This document shows positions 1 through 10,063 of a DNA stretch of 64,000 nt, one piece after another (positions within the stretch are counted from its first letter, which is position 1; the number at the start of each line of letters is the position of its first letter). The stretch spans positions 14,731,903 through 14,795,902 of the forward strand of contig CM064545.1 in the NCBI GenBank assembly GCA_032716605.1, written 5' to 3'. The notes below the pieces were generated by a model that ran no database searches, was not told the origin of the DNA, and worked only from the letters and a program-made list of their open reading frames with translations. The translations under genes and the position numbers were made by a program. Source of the DNA: Paralithodes platypus (lineage: Eukaryota; Arthropoda; Malacostraca; Decapoda; Lithodidae).

Positions 1-2427
1 CTAACCCCCTCGTGTCCTACACTCCTAACTACAAAGATGAAGAACAGGAATATACATTCATATTAAAAACACCCATGCCCTGTCCCGACATTGAGCCAAT
101 GCCAACACATCAGACAGCCATAATTATATCTATGTATGTTCTTACATCCGAGAAGTAGATGTTATATATCTTAGAAGTTAAAACACCCACGCTTGTCCCT
201 AGACCTCGTATATCAATTTCCATGACGAGTATAGATATATGTAACCCGTGCTCAGTCGCCCCTTGCATAGTTCCTCTAGTAACTAAGTCTATAATATTAA
301 CTGCCACCAGCATTGATACGACATAGCGGCACTGTCCTTGTGTCGTATTGTGCCAAGTACAGATCAACCAGGTTTCATCACCTTATTAGGACGACGACTA
401 TAATGTCATCGTTCATCGATGTATGCAATCCTTAGTTTAAGTATTAATATTAACATTCCCTAACATCTTGTCTTGCCAGACTAAGCTTCTGAAGACCCAT
501 CGCCCCATAAATCTATGTATTCAATCCTTAGGTTAAGTATTTTTATCCGCCATTGTGTTCACCTTTTTCCATTTACTTTCCCACAATTGTCATACGTCTT
601 CCCCTTGCCTCCTTCGTATCCACAGTCCACACTACGCCAATTTACTTCGTGTCTTACACCTCTTACCCCAACCAGAGATTGTATAAGATAACCTGGTTAC
701 CAGTATCTGTCATAAGTACCCCGAAACAATAACTAAGTACCCCTACGAACTGCCGCTGTTGTTGGTATTTATATTTAATAGAAAACGCAGTTCCCAGGGC
801 CAACTAATAATATCCATAACCCTCGGACTGATCACATAACTCTATCTTTTCCAGACTCATATACCACCCCATAGTTGCATTCCCCGGTAGCATTTGGCTA
901 ACGTATTCTACTGCCTTTTCAAACTTCCATATCAATTGTAGCCTAATGCCACCCCCACGCCCAGGGACCTTAGGGGCAAAATTTCCCTGTAGCCCTTGAA
1001 CTCTCCCCCCCCTCTCATTAAGACACCCGCGCTTCTCGACTCTTGTCCGACCTAGCCTCTCTCTCATACCTCTTGAAGATCCTTGAATTGTCCGTTGCTA
1101 ACGCTCTCCAACCTTTTATATATATACTCCTATCCAGCCTACCTTCACTTAGTAGGCCAGAACAACATTAGAACTTTACTAGCCCCTTGCATGCCATCTA
1201 TTCTCTTACAACACATTCACAACCCTGCACCCAATGGTCGTCGGTGCGAGGCTAGCCGCCCCGCCAGTAACTAACTTCTATTGCCATACTCCAGATAAAT
1301 GTGGCAGAGTTAGCAAGCCAGTCTCCACCACATCCAGCAAACCCTACAATTAACAACCAGCCGAGTAAAACCAGCTAGCTAAGGCACCTTCGGTTTTGGT
1401 ATTAAGGACACCCACATCTGTCTCATACACAGAGGGTTATTACAAACACTGGTGATATGGCAAGCCCCTAGCCACAGCCGCCGGACGACTATCACAGAGA
1501 GAGGGCGCCCAGCTCCCCCTTTTTGCCCACCCGAGGAGAGAGACCCCCACCCCCGCGGAGGTATACCTGGCCCCTGTTTTGACTTTCGAGTCATTGCCAG
1601 GTAGCACAGGAATTCTTCCTATCAATGAACTAACCATGCATGACTAACACCTTTACTAACCTCTATTTACTCACAATAAACCATTTACCTTTCTTACATG
1701 CTCTGGTCACTAAATTAGCACCTCAGCTATACCATAGAATGAAGATTGCACAATCTAAGAGAGACGCTCCTATCACAGCTGTCCCCATCCTCCTCGCAAA
1801 GTAGATCCAGTCTCCCTCCCCTAAATACTTCCAGTATAGCCAAAATAGTACCTCTTACTAAGGCTCAGTTATATGAAAATATAAAGGCTTCCTATAGCCC
1901 TGTGCCACAACAGTAAATACCATCTTACCTAGTCCCCATATCTATTGAGAGCTCAATTAAGTCCATAAGACTCGAGATCCCTACTGTCTACAGGGTCCAG
2001 AACCGAGCCTATAAATCTAACTCCCGCCCCCAGTCAAATCAGTTGAAAGCTAGACACCAACCAGGGGTCACTACCCTGCAGTTAACTTCTAGCTCTGCCC
2101 TTGTGTTGTTCCGGAATGAGATCCCAGAGCCGGCAGACTCCGTGGCAGATTTGGATAGAAGGACCTGCCCACGTATTTAAGAACTTCACACATATGGGCC
2201 CCTGGACGGCCGCGGAACCAGTCGTTAGCCCCCAACATCATGGACGCAAGATAACCAGGACCAGACCCATCAGATGCTACCTAAGATTCCCTTTAGCAGT
2301 ACTACATATTACTGTGCTGTTTAGAGATTCACTAATTAATATTTCTACGAAGTGGCTATCTCTTTGCCCCAGTATAATTCATATAACCATTTAATTAGGA
2401 AGTGCTAAGCGTATCAGTGTTCATTAT
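1..2427. other. No gene seen; pyrimidine-rich unique sequence
   Basis: No open frame longer than about 110 codons and no recognisable domain on either strand. The + strand is C/T-rich and G-poor through much of the stretch. The only internal similarity I see is a short imperfect direct repeat (about 30 bp) at 418-447 and 511-541, sharing CAATCCTTAG and TTAAGTATT. I assign no function. Confidence 0.6.
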
Positions 2428-2431
2428 TTAA

Positions 2432-3049
2432 CCCGGGAGCTGCGGGGAGACTCTTAAGAGTTCCCCCGGCGCACTGCGGGGAGACTCTTAAGAGTCAGAG
2501 AAAAAAAAAATCAACTTTTGACATCGAAAAAAAAATATTTTGTTATTTTTTTTTTTTTTTTTTTTTGGCCCCTGGGCCATGCAAAATCTCAGTCCTCTAC
2601 CTCCCCTCCTTCCCCACTTTCCTCCTCTCCTTCAGTTATCACCTATTTTCCCTGTTATTCCCTTATTCTGAGGTATATTTTCGTGCTAACATTAGAAATC
2701 CGATTGGAGGGTGTGGTCATCACTGATAGCAAGCGAGTGCAAGAGAGAGAGAGAGAGTATCGATCGACTGTGTCTCAGTGGCCTTGGGGGAAATTGGCGG
2801 GAAAGCAGATTGCCTCACCCATACATTATACAACTCGCGGGCTATATCTCCGATTTTGACCATCCAAACGCTGTTTTCACTCGTTTTATTGTTGTTTCAG
2901 GTTAATACCTTTATAATCAACCCATAATAGGCGCATATGGATAAGTATTAATGCTATTAATGGCACAATGAATATTTTAGTGACGGAAACACCTCAAATA
3001 CGTCAGCACAGGGGGACGTTTCCAATTACCCCCATGCGCACTTCAGAGG
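2432..3049. mobile_element. TTAA-flanked MITE, family A, copy 1
   Basis: Flanked by TTAA at 2428-2431 and 3050-3053. A close relative at 6543-7794 begins and ends at TTAA in the same way (CCCGGGAGCTGCGGGGAG at one end, CACTTCAGAGG at the other). The terminal inverted repeats are poor. Inside are two copies of CTGCGGGGAGACTCTTAAG about 35 bp apart, an A-run plus T-run near 2501-2568, and a TA/GA-rich stretch. There is no transposase. TTAA target choice points to piggyBac-type mobilisation, which is an inference. Confidence 0.75.
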
Positions 3050-3053
3050 TTAA

Positions 3054-3600
3054 CAGGCGATACTAACTCTCGTAATCAACCATATGCCCAGATATTATTA
3101 CCTAGAAGGAAACCTTAGTAATATCTGAAGGTTCGCCCACTGATTTGCGTTCTATGTATTTCTGAGACAAGAATAGAAAACTTAGATCAGTAACCCCTGA
3201 GGTTACTAGAATTCCCGTGCTCTAAAATACGCGTGTCTAATCTAGTCCGTGAACTACTACTTGTGCACCAGAGCTACCAGTAAGAAATCTAACAGTGAAT
3301 ATGATTCTATAAGTAACATTGATGGTCTTCGGTATATAAACCTGTTAAATCAAAGCCAGTGATCAGAAGATTAATACCTGAACGTTGGAAGTGGGAGACT
3401 AGGCTCCATCCAGATCCACTTATGCTAGTGTTGTTCGATTCTATTATATTGTCTTACACAAGTATTCTGCAGTGGTATATCAATAAACGTGATCGTGTAA
3501 CTTGCTACCATGTGTTTCTTTGTGTTCTCTATTCCTCATATCTTGTATTGTGCATGCAGCCTTATATACCCAGTCAATTAGAACTCACATTCCCCAAGTT
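3054..3600. other. No feature recognised
   Basis: AT-rich stretch between MITE A copy 1 and the GAT-rich array. Open frames are short and show no similarity to anything I recognise. Confidence 0.5.
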
Positions 3601-3619
3601 AAAACCTGTAGAAAAACAA

Positions 3620-3938
3620 GGCATAACAGTTATAGTAGTAGTGATGATGTTAACAGTAGTAATGATGATTGTAAGATGGTGGTGATGATAGTAGTAATGC
3701 TGGTTGATAGTTGTAGTATCAATGCTAGTAGTGATTAAGATGGGTGTGACAATGGTGACAGTAGTAGTGATGATGGTGAGAGTAGTAGTGATGATTGTAA
3801 TTGTAGTAGTGATGATGATCATAGTAATGGTGATGATGACAGTAGTCGTGATGATTGTGGCGGTTGTAATGATGGTAACCCATCGCAGAGTTGGGTATGC
3901 CGTTTTGATTTTGGGCAAAACGGCACGTCTACTTTAGT
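3620..3938 (+). mobile_element. Helentron/HINE-like unit, copy 1 (3' portion)
   Basis: A GAT/AGT/GGT-rich array followed by a fixed 3' module: CATCGCAGAGTTGGGTATGC, a perfect 9-bp hairpin (3899-3924) and ACGTCTACTTTA. The same module ends copy 3 at 9402. The word CGCAGAGTTG is the reverse complement of CAACTCTGCG at the 5' end of copies 2 and 3. A 5' core, a microsatellite middle, subterminal inverted repeats and a 3' hairpin are the known architecture of Helentron-associated elements (HINE/DINE-1). Assignment to that group is inferred, and no Rep/helicase is present. The 5' part of this copy is missing. Confidence 0.55.
3899..3924 (+). repeat. 3' hairpin of Helentron-like copy 1
   Basis: GCCGTTTTG, an 8-nt loop, then CAAAACGGC: a perfect 9-bp stem just inside the 3' end of the unit. 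An identical hairpin sits at 9368-9393. Confidence 0.85.
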
Positions 3939-4392
3939 TTAGTTATTATCTTTTATCAACTCTGCGTAAGCAGAGTTTGGTATCGCCCCCCCGTATAGTG
4001 GGTACCACACGAAAAAAATGTCTGTCGTCGTCGTTGTCGTCGTTGTCCGTGTCTCGGAACTCCTCCTAGACCGTTGGACGGATTTTCACCAAATTTCACA
4101 CGAACATTTGTTGCGTGAATGCGAACGTCAGTCAAAAAATATTTTTTGAATTTATTCAATAGTTATGATTTTAGGTCCAAAATATGGTTCCCCCCCCCTC
4201 CCGTCAGCTATGATGGCATTTTTAGTGTGTGAGCCCCAAAGGGGCTCACACTCTAAGAACGCATTCGTTCTGGGGGCGAAAACATCTCGCTCCGTATTTG
4301 CTAGGTTAAGTTAGTTTAGTTGGCATTAGAAGTGATGGTAGTAATAGTGGGATTGATTGTGATAGTAGTGTTGATGGTGATAATAGTAGTGA

Positions 4393-6107
4393 CAGGGGCG
4401 TAGCTAGAGATTTGGAGGCCCAGGGGGCTTGGTGCCTGGAGGGGCCCTCTCCATGGTTTGCTTATTATAGAAGGGGGTGGGGGTGGCGAGCGAAGCGAGC
4501 CTAATCAGCTGGGGGGTTCGGGGGTCGCTGTAAGCCCCCCCGAGAAAATTTTAGAATAATAATGCTACCTAGGTGCATTTTGACGATATCCATGACTCAA
4601 TAGTGGGGTACTGGTAATAATTGAATATACTGTACAATTAATTATTATATCACCGTTATCTAATGGATTAGGAATACATGTACAATGGATGGTACAATAC
4701 TGTAAAACATATACCACTTTGATGAACTCTTTCTCTTTGTCGTTCATTAGGCATGTCTGAAATAAGAATATAAAATATAATACTAATAAAATAATAAAAA
4801 ATAATAATGTATATGAAACGTGATAACATTAAAATATTATTTCAACCCCACCACTGGCGTTAGGGAGTTAAAATAGGCGTCATTGGTAGGCCTAATCAAG
4901 CTATGCATTACCTCAAATCTCAATACTGGGGGCCTCTTCTTGAGAACCCCAGTAACTTGTTAGAAAGCTTACCAACGTTTGCACCTGACCCTGAACCAGC
5001 CAAAGGGCTAGATTAACCTACAAACGAGTATTCAATGCTCACAACTGTGTTCCTTCTTATTTCACAGTTCCTGGGCTTGATATGTACAGCCACCATAGCC
5101 TATAGCCTATATGGAAGGCGTATGGTAGCATAAATAAAAGTGCTCCAGAGTCTAAATTTGAAAGAATGAGTCATAGTGCTCATAGCCTAACCAAGGTACC
5201 CTACACTCTACACCATTAATGTTGCCTCTCTATGCTCTATTTTAGCTGATGTATTGCACCCATACTTAATTGACTAATATTAAACGACTATGCATCTTTT
5301 TCACGATAAAGCTAAGGTTTAGTAAGACCATAAACATTGTATAGGCTATGTTAGGCCCCTACAGTTCGAGAAAAAATTATGAGACCAAAACATAGTCCTA
5401 CAAATTTCAAGGCCTAAATATTTAGCACTTTAGAAGTTTAGCCTACTCTACAAATATCTTCGATACCACTCAACTTTCTCACAAGGTTAAGTACATAGGT
5501 TATCTATGAAATATAGCTATCGATTTGACCATTACAGTTCACGAAAAAGAAAATATTACCGAAATATTTGGTTCATATATTATATATAATTGTATGTAGG
5601 CCTAATCTTCGATTATACACTCAACTTACTTACAATCACCATGTTTCTTGTTGTCAAATTAGGCTATATCTATAATATCTTATTATTCCTTTACACATGC
5701 TTACGAAAAACACAGTATATTAACCAACTGTCAAACTCAATAGTAATGTATATAAAGTATAATCATCAGGCCTACCTATAGGCAGTGCGTCCTAAGCAAG
5801 TGGCGGGTAGGAGGCTAGGAGCGAGAGCGACGATGTTTCCCCTTGCACCGCCAAATCAATACTGATGGAGTGATCGTTATTTTTCTAATTTTAAATACCC
5901 ATGACGTCGCAGGATAGAAGAAAAGAAAGAGGTTAAATCAGAAAACACACATGGTGTTTATTTTACTCATTATTAATATTACTTATATATACAGTATATA
6001 CTATTAGTATAATTAATATTATTTTCAGATCCATTTGGGGGCCCCCTTCTCTTGGGGGCCCGGGGGGCGATTTCAAACAGCCCCCTCCCCCCTTAGCTAC
6101 GCCACTG
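4393..6107. mobile_element. Non-autonomous hAT-type transposon
   Basis: Termini are CAGGGGCGTAGCTAG at the left and, reverse-complemented, CAGTGGCGTAGCTAA at the right. They are flanked by an exact 8-bp duplication AGTAGTGA (4385-4392 and 6108-6115). An 8-bp duplication and CAG-starting ends with GGCGTAGC are characteristic of hAT elements. The target lies in a repetitive array, so chance identity of the duplication is a small risk. The 1.7-kb interior is AT-rich and has no transposase frame. Confidence 0.85.
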
Positions 6108-6119
6108 AGTAGTGATGAT

Positions 6120-6538
6120 GGTTGTATTTGTATTGATGATGATGATAGTAGTAGATAAGATGGTGACATTAGTAGATAAGATGGTGACAAAACTAGTAGT
6201 AGTGATGATGGTCATAATAGTAGTGATGATGGTGACAAGTAATGATGATAGTTGTAGCTATAATGATGACTAGTGATGATGGTGTGAGTATTATTGATGA
6301 TGGTGAGTAGTAGTGATGATGGTGAAAGTTGTAGTGATGATGACAATAGTTGTGATGATGGCAGTAGTAGTGATGCTGGTAATAGTAGGATACATGATGG
6401 TAATACTTGTGACAGTAGTAATGATGATGGTTATAGTAGTAGTAATGATGTTAACTGTAGTAATGATGATTGTAAGATGGTGGTGATGATAGTAGTAATG
6501 ATGGTTGATAGGTGTAGTAACAATGAGGATAGTCGTGA
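6120..6538 (+). repeat. GAT/AGT/GGT-rich array of Helentron-like copy 2
   Basis: Imperfect trinucleotide array of GAT, AGT, GGT and AAT words. It continues the array left of the hAT element (4330-4392) and resumes at 8282. Open frames across it encode only Asp/Ser/Asn-rich or Val/Met-rich low-complexity peptides. Confidence 0.85.
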
Positions 6539-6542
6539 TTAA

Positions 6543-7794
6543 CCCGGGAACTGCGGGGAGACTCTTAAGAGTTCCCCCGGCGGACTGCGGGGAGACTCTT
6601 AACCTGACAAGCGCGATATAGACGTAGGTGCTAGGGTAGTTATTTGTGCATTTCTAGCCCTGGATTCTGACAGAATTCGTTATATTTACAATATAAACCA
6701 TTATTTGTTTTCGGTATGCTTTTATTTTACATATATGATGTATATATGAACCTTCAAGAGTGCTAAAATAAGTGGGAAAAGCATTTGGGTGGTGAAAAAC
6801 GAAGATATTGGCCACCCGGTCATAATCTCAGGCGAGAGAGAGAGACAGGCAGCCCTCCCCTCTCGCTGTCTGGGAGTCAACTGAGAAGAGCGGGGCGGTG
6901 TGTGCCGGTGTCTGGGTGTTGCATAACGATCTTTTATGCAACCCACTTGTGCTACATTATCGCGGGAGAGAAAAATAACCGATAAATGATGATAATAAGA
7001 GGAAAAATAGGTGATAATTGAGGTGGGGAGGGAGGGGGGAATAAGGTGGGGAGGGGGGGGGGGGGGGTGGGTGAGATTTACATGGATGAGTACTGGAGGG
7101 GAATTATCTCACCTAGAGACAAATTCCTTTGTTTTGATAGGCCCTTTTTTTTATGGAAGGCTTTTTTTATGGTCCTGCTTCCGTGAGGCCTATCGCGTTC
7201 CCTATAGGAAGCCTTCCGTGAGGCCTATCGCGCTTGCCGGGTTAAGAGTGAGTGAAAAAAAAAAATCAACTTTTGACATCGAAAAAAAAATATATATATA
7301 TATATATATATTTTTTTGGCCCCTGGGCCATGCAAAATCTCAGTCCTCTACCTCCCCTCCTTCCCCACTTTCCTCCTCTCCTTCAGTTATCACCTATTTT
7401 CCCTGTTATTCCCTTATTCTGAGGTATATTTTCGTGCTAACATTAGAAATCCGGTTGGAGGGTGTGGTCATCACTGATAGCAAGTGAATGCAAGAGAGAG
7501 AGTATCGATCGACTGTGTCTCAGTGGCCTTGGGGGAAATTGGCGGGAAAGCAGCTTGCCTCACCCATACATTATACAACTCGCGGGCTATATCTCCGATT
7601 TTGACCATCCAAACGCTGTTTTCACTCGTTTTATTGTTGTTTCAGGTTAATACCTTTATAATCAACCCATAATAGGCGCATATGGATAAGTATTAATGCT
7701 ATTAATGGTACAATGAATATTTTAGTGACGGAAACACCTCAAATACATGCGCACAGGGAGAGGTGTCTAATTACCCCCATGCGCACTTCAGAGG
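6543..7794. mobile_element. TTAA-flanked MITE, family A, copy 2 (interrupted)
   Basis: Flanked by TTAA at 6539-6542 and 7795-7798 and collinear with copy 1 at 2432-3049. After removal of the nested element (6603-7241 plus one TTAA) about 0.6 kb remains, the length of copy 1. Ends are CCCGGGAACTGCGGGGAG and CACTTCAGAGG. It contains an AT microsatellite near 7290-7313. It lies in the GAT array at a TTAA that is intact in copy 1 (3733-3736) and copy 3 (about 9171-9174). Confidence 0.8.
6603..7241. mobile_element. TTAA-flanked element B, nested in MITE A copy 2
   Basis: TTAA at 6599-6602 and 7242-7245. Inverted termini are CCTGACAAGCGCGATA and CCCGGCAAGCGCGATA (13 of 16 identical). The target was the TTAA inside the palindrome ACTCTTAAGAGT, which is unbroken in copy 1 near 2484. 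The interior carries a GA-rich stretch and a G-run at 7046-7066 but no transposase. It fits a piggyBac-type MITE. Confidence 0.8.
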
Positions 7795-7798
7795 TTAA

Positions 7799-8277
7799 CC
7801 CCTAAATGTCGGCGCGCAACATAAGTCGAGTATAATAAATCTGGACTATCTGGCGGCGCGCGACATAGGTCGTGTGGCAATTTCAGCATGTAATGTTGCT
7901 GAGAGAGAGAGACAAGTGGTGGCAGGAGAGTAGCGAGCGTATGACTGCTCCAGACCACCGCGGCGAACCTACTGACACGAATCCCACCTCCTCCCTCCCT
8001 CTCTCACTCGCTACATACTGAATTGTATGGGGAAAGTACCGAATTACATGCTTTTTGCACTCGTGTTGCGCGGTTGTTGCAAGAAAACTAGCCGTCATAA
8101 AAGGATCGTTATGGTGTCATTGGAAAGCTCTGTTTATGCCCTTTCAGGGATAGATACTTGTTTTATGCTCTGGGTCTTATTTAGGCATGAAAATGATCAC
8201 GTAAACAGCCCTATTTTGGCTAAAAACACCCCGCTGGTGGCTACATATTTTATACCGCCTAGGCCGCTCTTTAGGTG
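7799..8277. mobile_element. TTAA-flanked element C
   Basis: TTAA at 7795-7798 and 8278-8281. Inverted termini match as C(C/A)CCTAAA, three mismatches, CGGC. It shares its left TTAA with MITE A copy 2, so two TTAA elements stand side by side in one former TTAA of the GAT array. A short internal direct repeat (GGCGCGC..ACATA.GTCG) lies near 7812 and 7853. It is non-coding. Confidence 0.7.
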
Positions 8278-8325
8278 TTAAGATGGTAGTGACAATGGTG
8301 AGAGTAGTAGTGATGATTGTAATAA

Positions 8326-9402
8326 TCAACTCTGCGTAAGTAGAGTTTGGTATCGCCCCCCAGTATAGTGGGTACCATACAAAAAAAAAGTGTCGACGTC
8401 GTCGTTGTCAGTCTGTCTCGAAACTCCTCCTAGACCGTTGGACGGATTTTCACCAAATTTCACACAAACATTTGTTGCATAAATGCGAACGTCAGTTAAA
8501 AAAGACTTTTTTTAATTTATGCAATAGTTATGATTTTAGGTCCAACATATGGTTTTACCCCCCCCCCCCACCCTCAGCATTGATGGCGTTCTGGGAGAAA
8601 AATCATCTCGCTACACATTTGCTAAGTTAAGTTAGTTTAGTTGGCATTAGAAGTGATGGTAGTAATATTTGGAATTATGGTGATAGTAGTGATAATGGTG
8701 ATAATAGTAGTGATGATGGTTGTAATTGTATTGATGATGATGACAGTAGTGATGATGATGACAGTAGTAGATATGATGGTGACAGTAGTAGATATGATGG
8801 TGACAGTAATAGTAGTAGTAATGATGGTCATTATAGTAGTGATGATGGTGACAAGTAATGATGATAGTTGTAGTGATAATAATGACAGTAGTGATGATGG
8901 TAGTGACGATGGTGTGAGTATTAGTGATGATGGTGAGTAGTAGAGAGGATGGTGAAATTTGTAGTGATGATGACAATAGTTATGGTGATGAAGATCATAG
9001 TAATGGTGATGATGGCAGTAGTAGTGATGATGGTGACAGTAGGATAAATGATAGTCATATTTGTGACAGTAGTAATGATGATGGTTATAGTAGTAGTGAT
9101 GATTGTAAGATGGTGGTGATGATATTAGTAATGATGGTTGATAATTGTAGTATCAATGATAATTTTAGTGATTAAGATGCTAGTGACAATGGACAGTGAT
9201 GATGGTGAGAGTAGTAGTGATGATTATAATTGTAGTAGTGATGATGATCATAGTAATGGTGATGATGACAGTACTCGTGATAATTGTGGTAGTTGTAGTG
9301 ATGATGTTGATTGTGATTGATGATGGTATTAGTAGTGATGATGGTAACCCATCGCAGAGTTGGGTATGCCGTTTTGATTTTGGGCAAAACGGCACGTCTA
9401 CT
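8326..9402 (+). mobile_element. Helentron/HINE-like unit, copy 3 (most complete)
   Basis: Runs from TCAACTCTGCGTAAG through the conserved core (8326-8640), a long GAT/AGT array (8641-9350), the subterminal CGCAGAGTTG, the 9-bp hairpin (9368-9393) and ACGTCTACTTTA. It abuts copy 2 on the left with no spacer. On the right it runs into the truncated 3' end of the first piggyBac-like element within a TTATTATT run. Helitron-type elements are known to insert head-to-tail. There is no coding capacity. Confidence 0.6.
9368..9393 (+). repeat. 3' hairpin of Helentron-like copy 3
   Basis: Same perfect 9-bp stem (GCCGTTTTG / CAAAACGGC) and loop as at 3899-3924, at the same position relative to the 3' end. 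Confidence 0.85.
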
Positions 9403-9419
9403 TTATTATTATTATGATT

Positions 9420-9800
9420 ATTAGTGTCACTTTCACTGGACTTTGATAATTGGTAGTGTCATTTCCCCTTTTATGTATTGTTAGGTAAGCTAATAATATA
9501 TATAGTGTCACTGTCACTTGTTCATATTGTTATGAAGGCACTTATTATTACTTGTGTGTGTCTCTTTCACTTATACTTAGTTTTATTATTATTATACTGT
9601 CACTTTGACTGGCCTAGGCTTATTGAGTGTCATTTTCACTTATTTATTGTTAGAAATATATGTTTTAGTGTCACTTTCACTTGTTCATATTGTTATTGAA
9701 GGCACTTATTATTACTTATGTGTCCTTTTCACTTATACTTAGTTATATTATTATTCTTAGCCTACATTTTAGTGTCACTTTCACTGTTGTCACTTCCACT
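9420..9800 (-). repeat. Array of GTGTCACTTTCACT-like motifs in the 3' region of piggyBac 1
   Basis: About ten variants of AGTGTCACTTTCACTT occur at irregular 30-55 bp spacing, for example near 9424, 9457, 9508, 9595, 9627, 9669, 9720, 9771 and 9789. The same array occurs downstream of the transposase in piggyBac 3 (60500-60900), and related motifs occur in piggyBac 2 (51900-52600). The position, between transposase stop and terminus, would suit subterminal transposase-binding sites, which is an inference. Confidence 0.6.
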
Positions 9801-9808
9801 TCAAAAGT

Positions 9809-10063
9809 TTGTTAGAGTGTGGAAGTCGTTGAAGCAGGTGCCAGCACACAGTCCAACTTGACACTCGAGGCATTCCCAAGTGGTTTTTGTGGGTTTGCGG
9901 GGTCTGCGAGTTGTGTGGCTGCATACATGGCACCTCTTCTGACTCCTAGCGTTACTACCTGGTGCTTTGAAAGAAAGGGCGTTGAGCTGGTGCTTCCTGA
10001 AGAATTCAGCACACCCCGTTCTGTCCAGCTGGCCTGGTCCTTGTATTGGCCTCCCTGGTGTAC
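9809..10063 (-). pseudogene. piggyBac transposase C-terminal Cys-rich domain (separated piece)
   Basis: The minus-strand frame encodes the carboxyl end of the transposase, a cross-brace-type Cys/His cluster with motif VCSH..., CLEC and LCAGTC, near-identical to 60900-61229 in piggyBac 3. In that copy it is continuous with upstream coding sequence. Here it is cut off by the RTE-like insertion at 10064, and the rest of the transposase resumes at 14521. This domain binds transposon ends in piggyBac-family enzymes (family knowledge). Without it the enzyme is not expected to work. Confidence 0.8.

Larger units (their letters stand above)
3956..8325 (+). mobile_element. Helentron/HINE-like unit, copy 2 (interrupted, 3' end missing)
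   Basis: Starts with TCAACTCTGCGTAAG, which contains the palindrome CTCTGCGTAAGCAGAG, followed by a roughly 370-bp core that is repeated in copy 3 from 8326. Both cores run into TTAGTTGGCATTAGAAGTGATGG and then a GAT/AGT array. The array is broken by a hAT-type element (4393-6107) and by TTAA-flanked elements (6543-7794 and 7799-8277). It resumes at 8282 and is cut at about 8325, where copy 3 begins directly, so the 3' hairpin is absent. Peptides predicted from the array (Asp/Ser- or Val/Met-rich) are repeat artefacts. Confidence 0.55.

Noticed and set aside
1..2400. A host gene in the first 2.4 kb
   Set aside because: No frame above about 110 codons, no domain, no convincing splice-linked exons visible by eye.
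3640..9350. Open frames across the GAT/AGT arrays giving Asp/Ser- or Val/Met/Ile-rich peptides on both strands
   Set aside because: A trinucleotide repeat without stops is open in most frames; the peptides are low-complexity and the arrays lie in a non-coding mobile unit.
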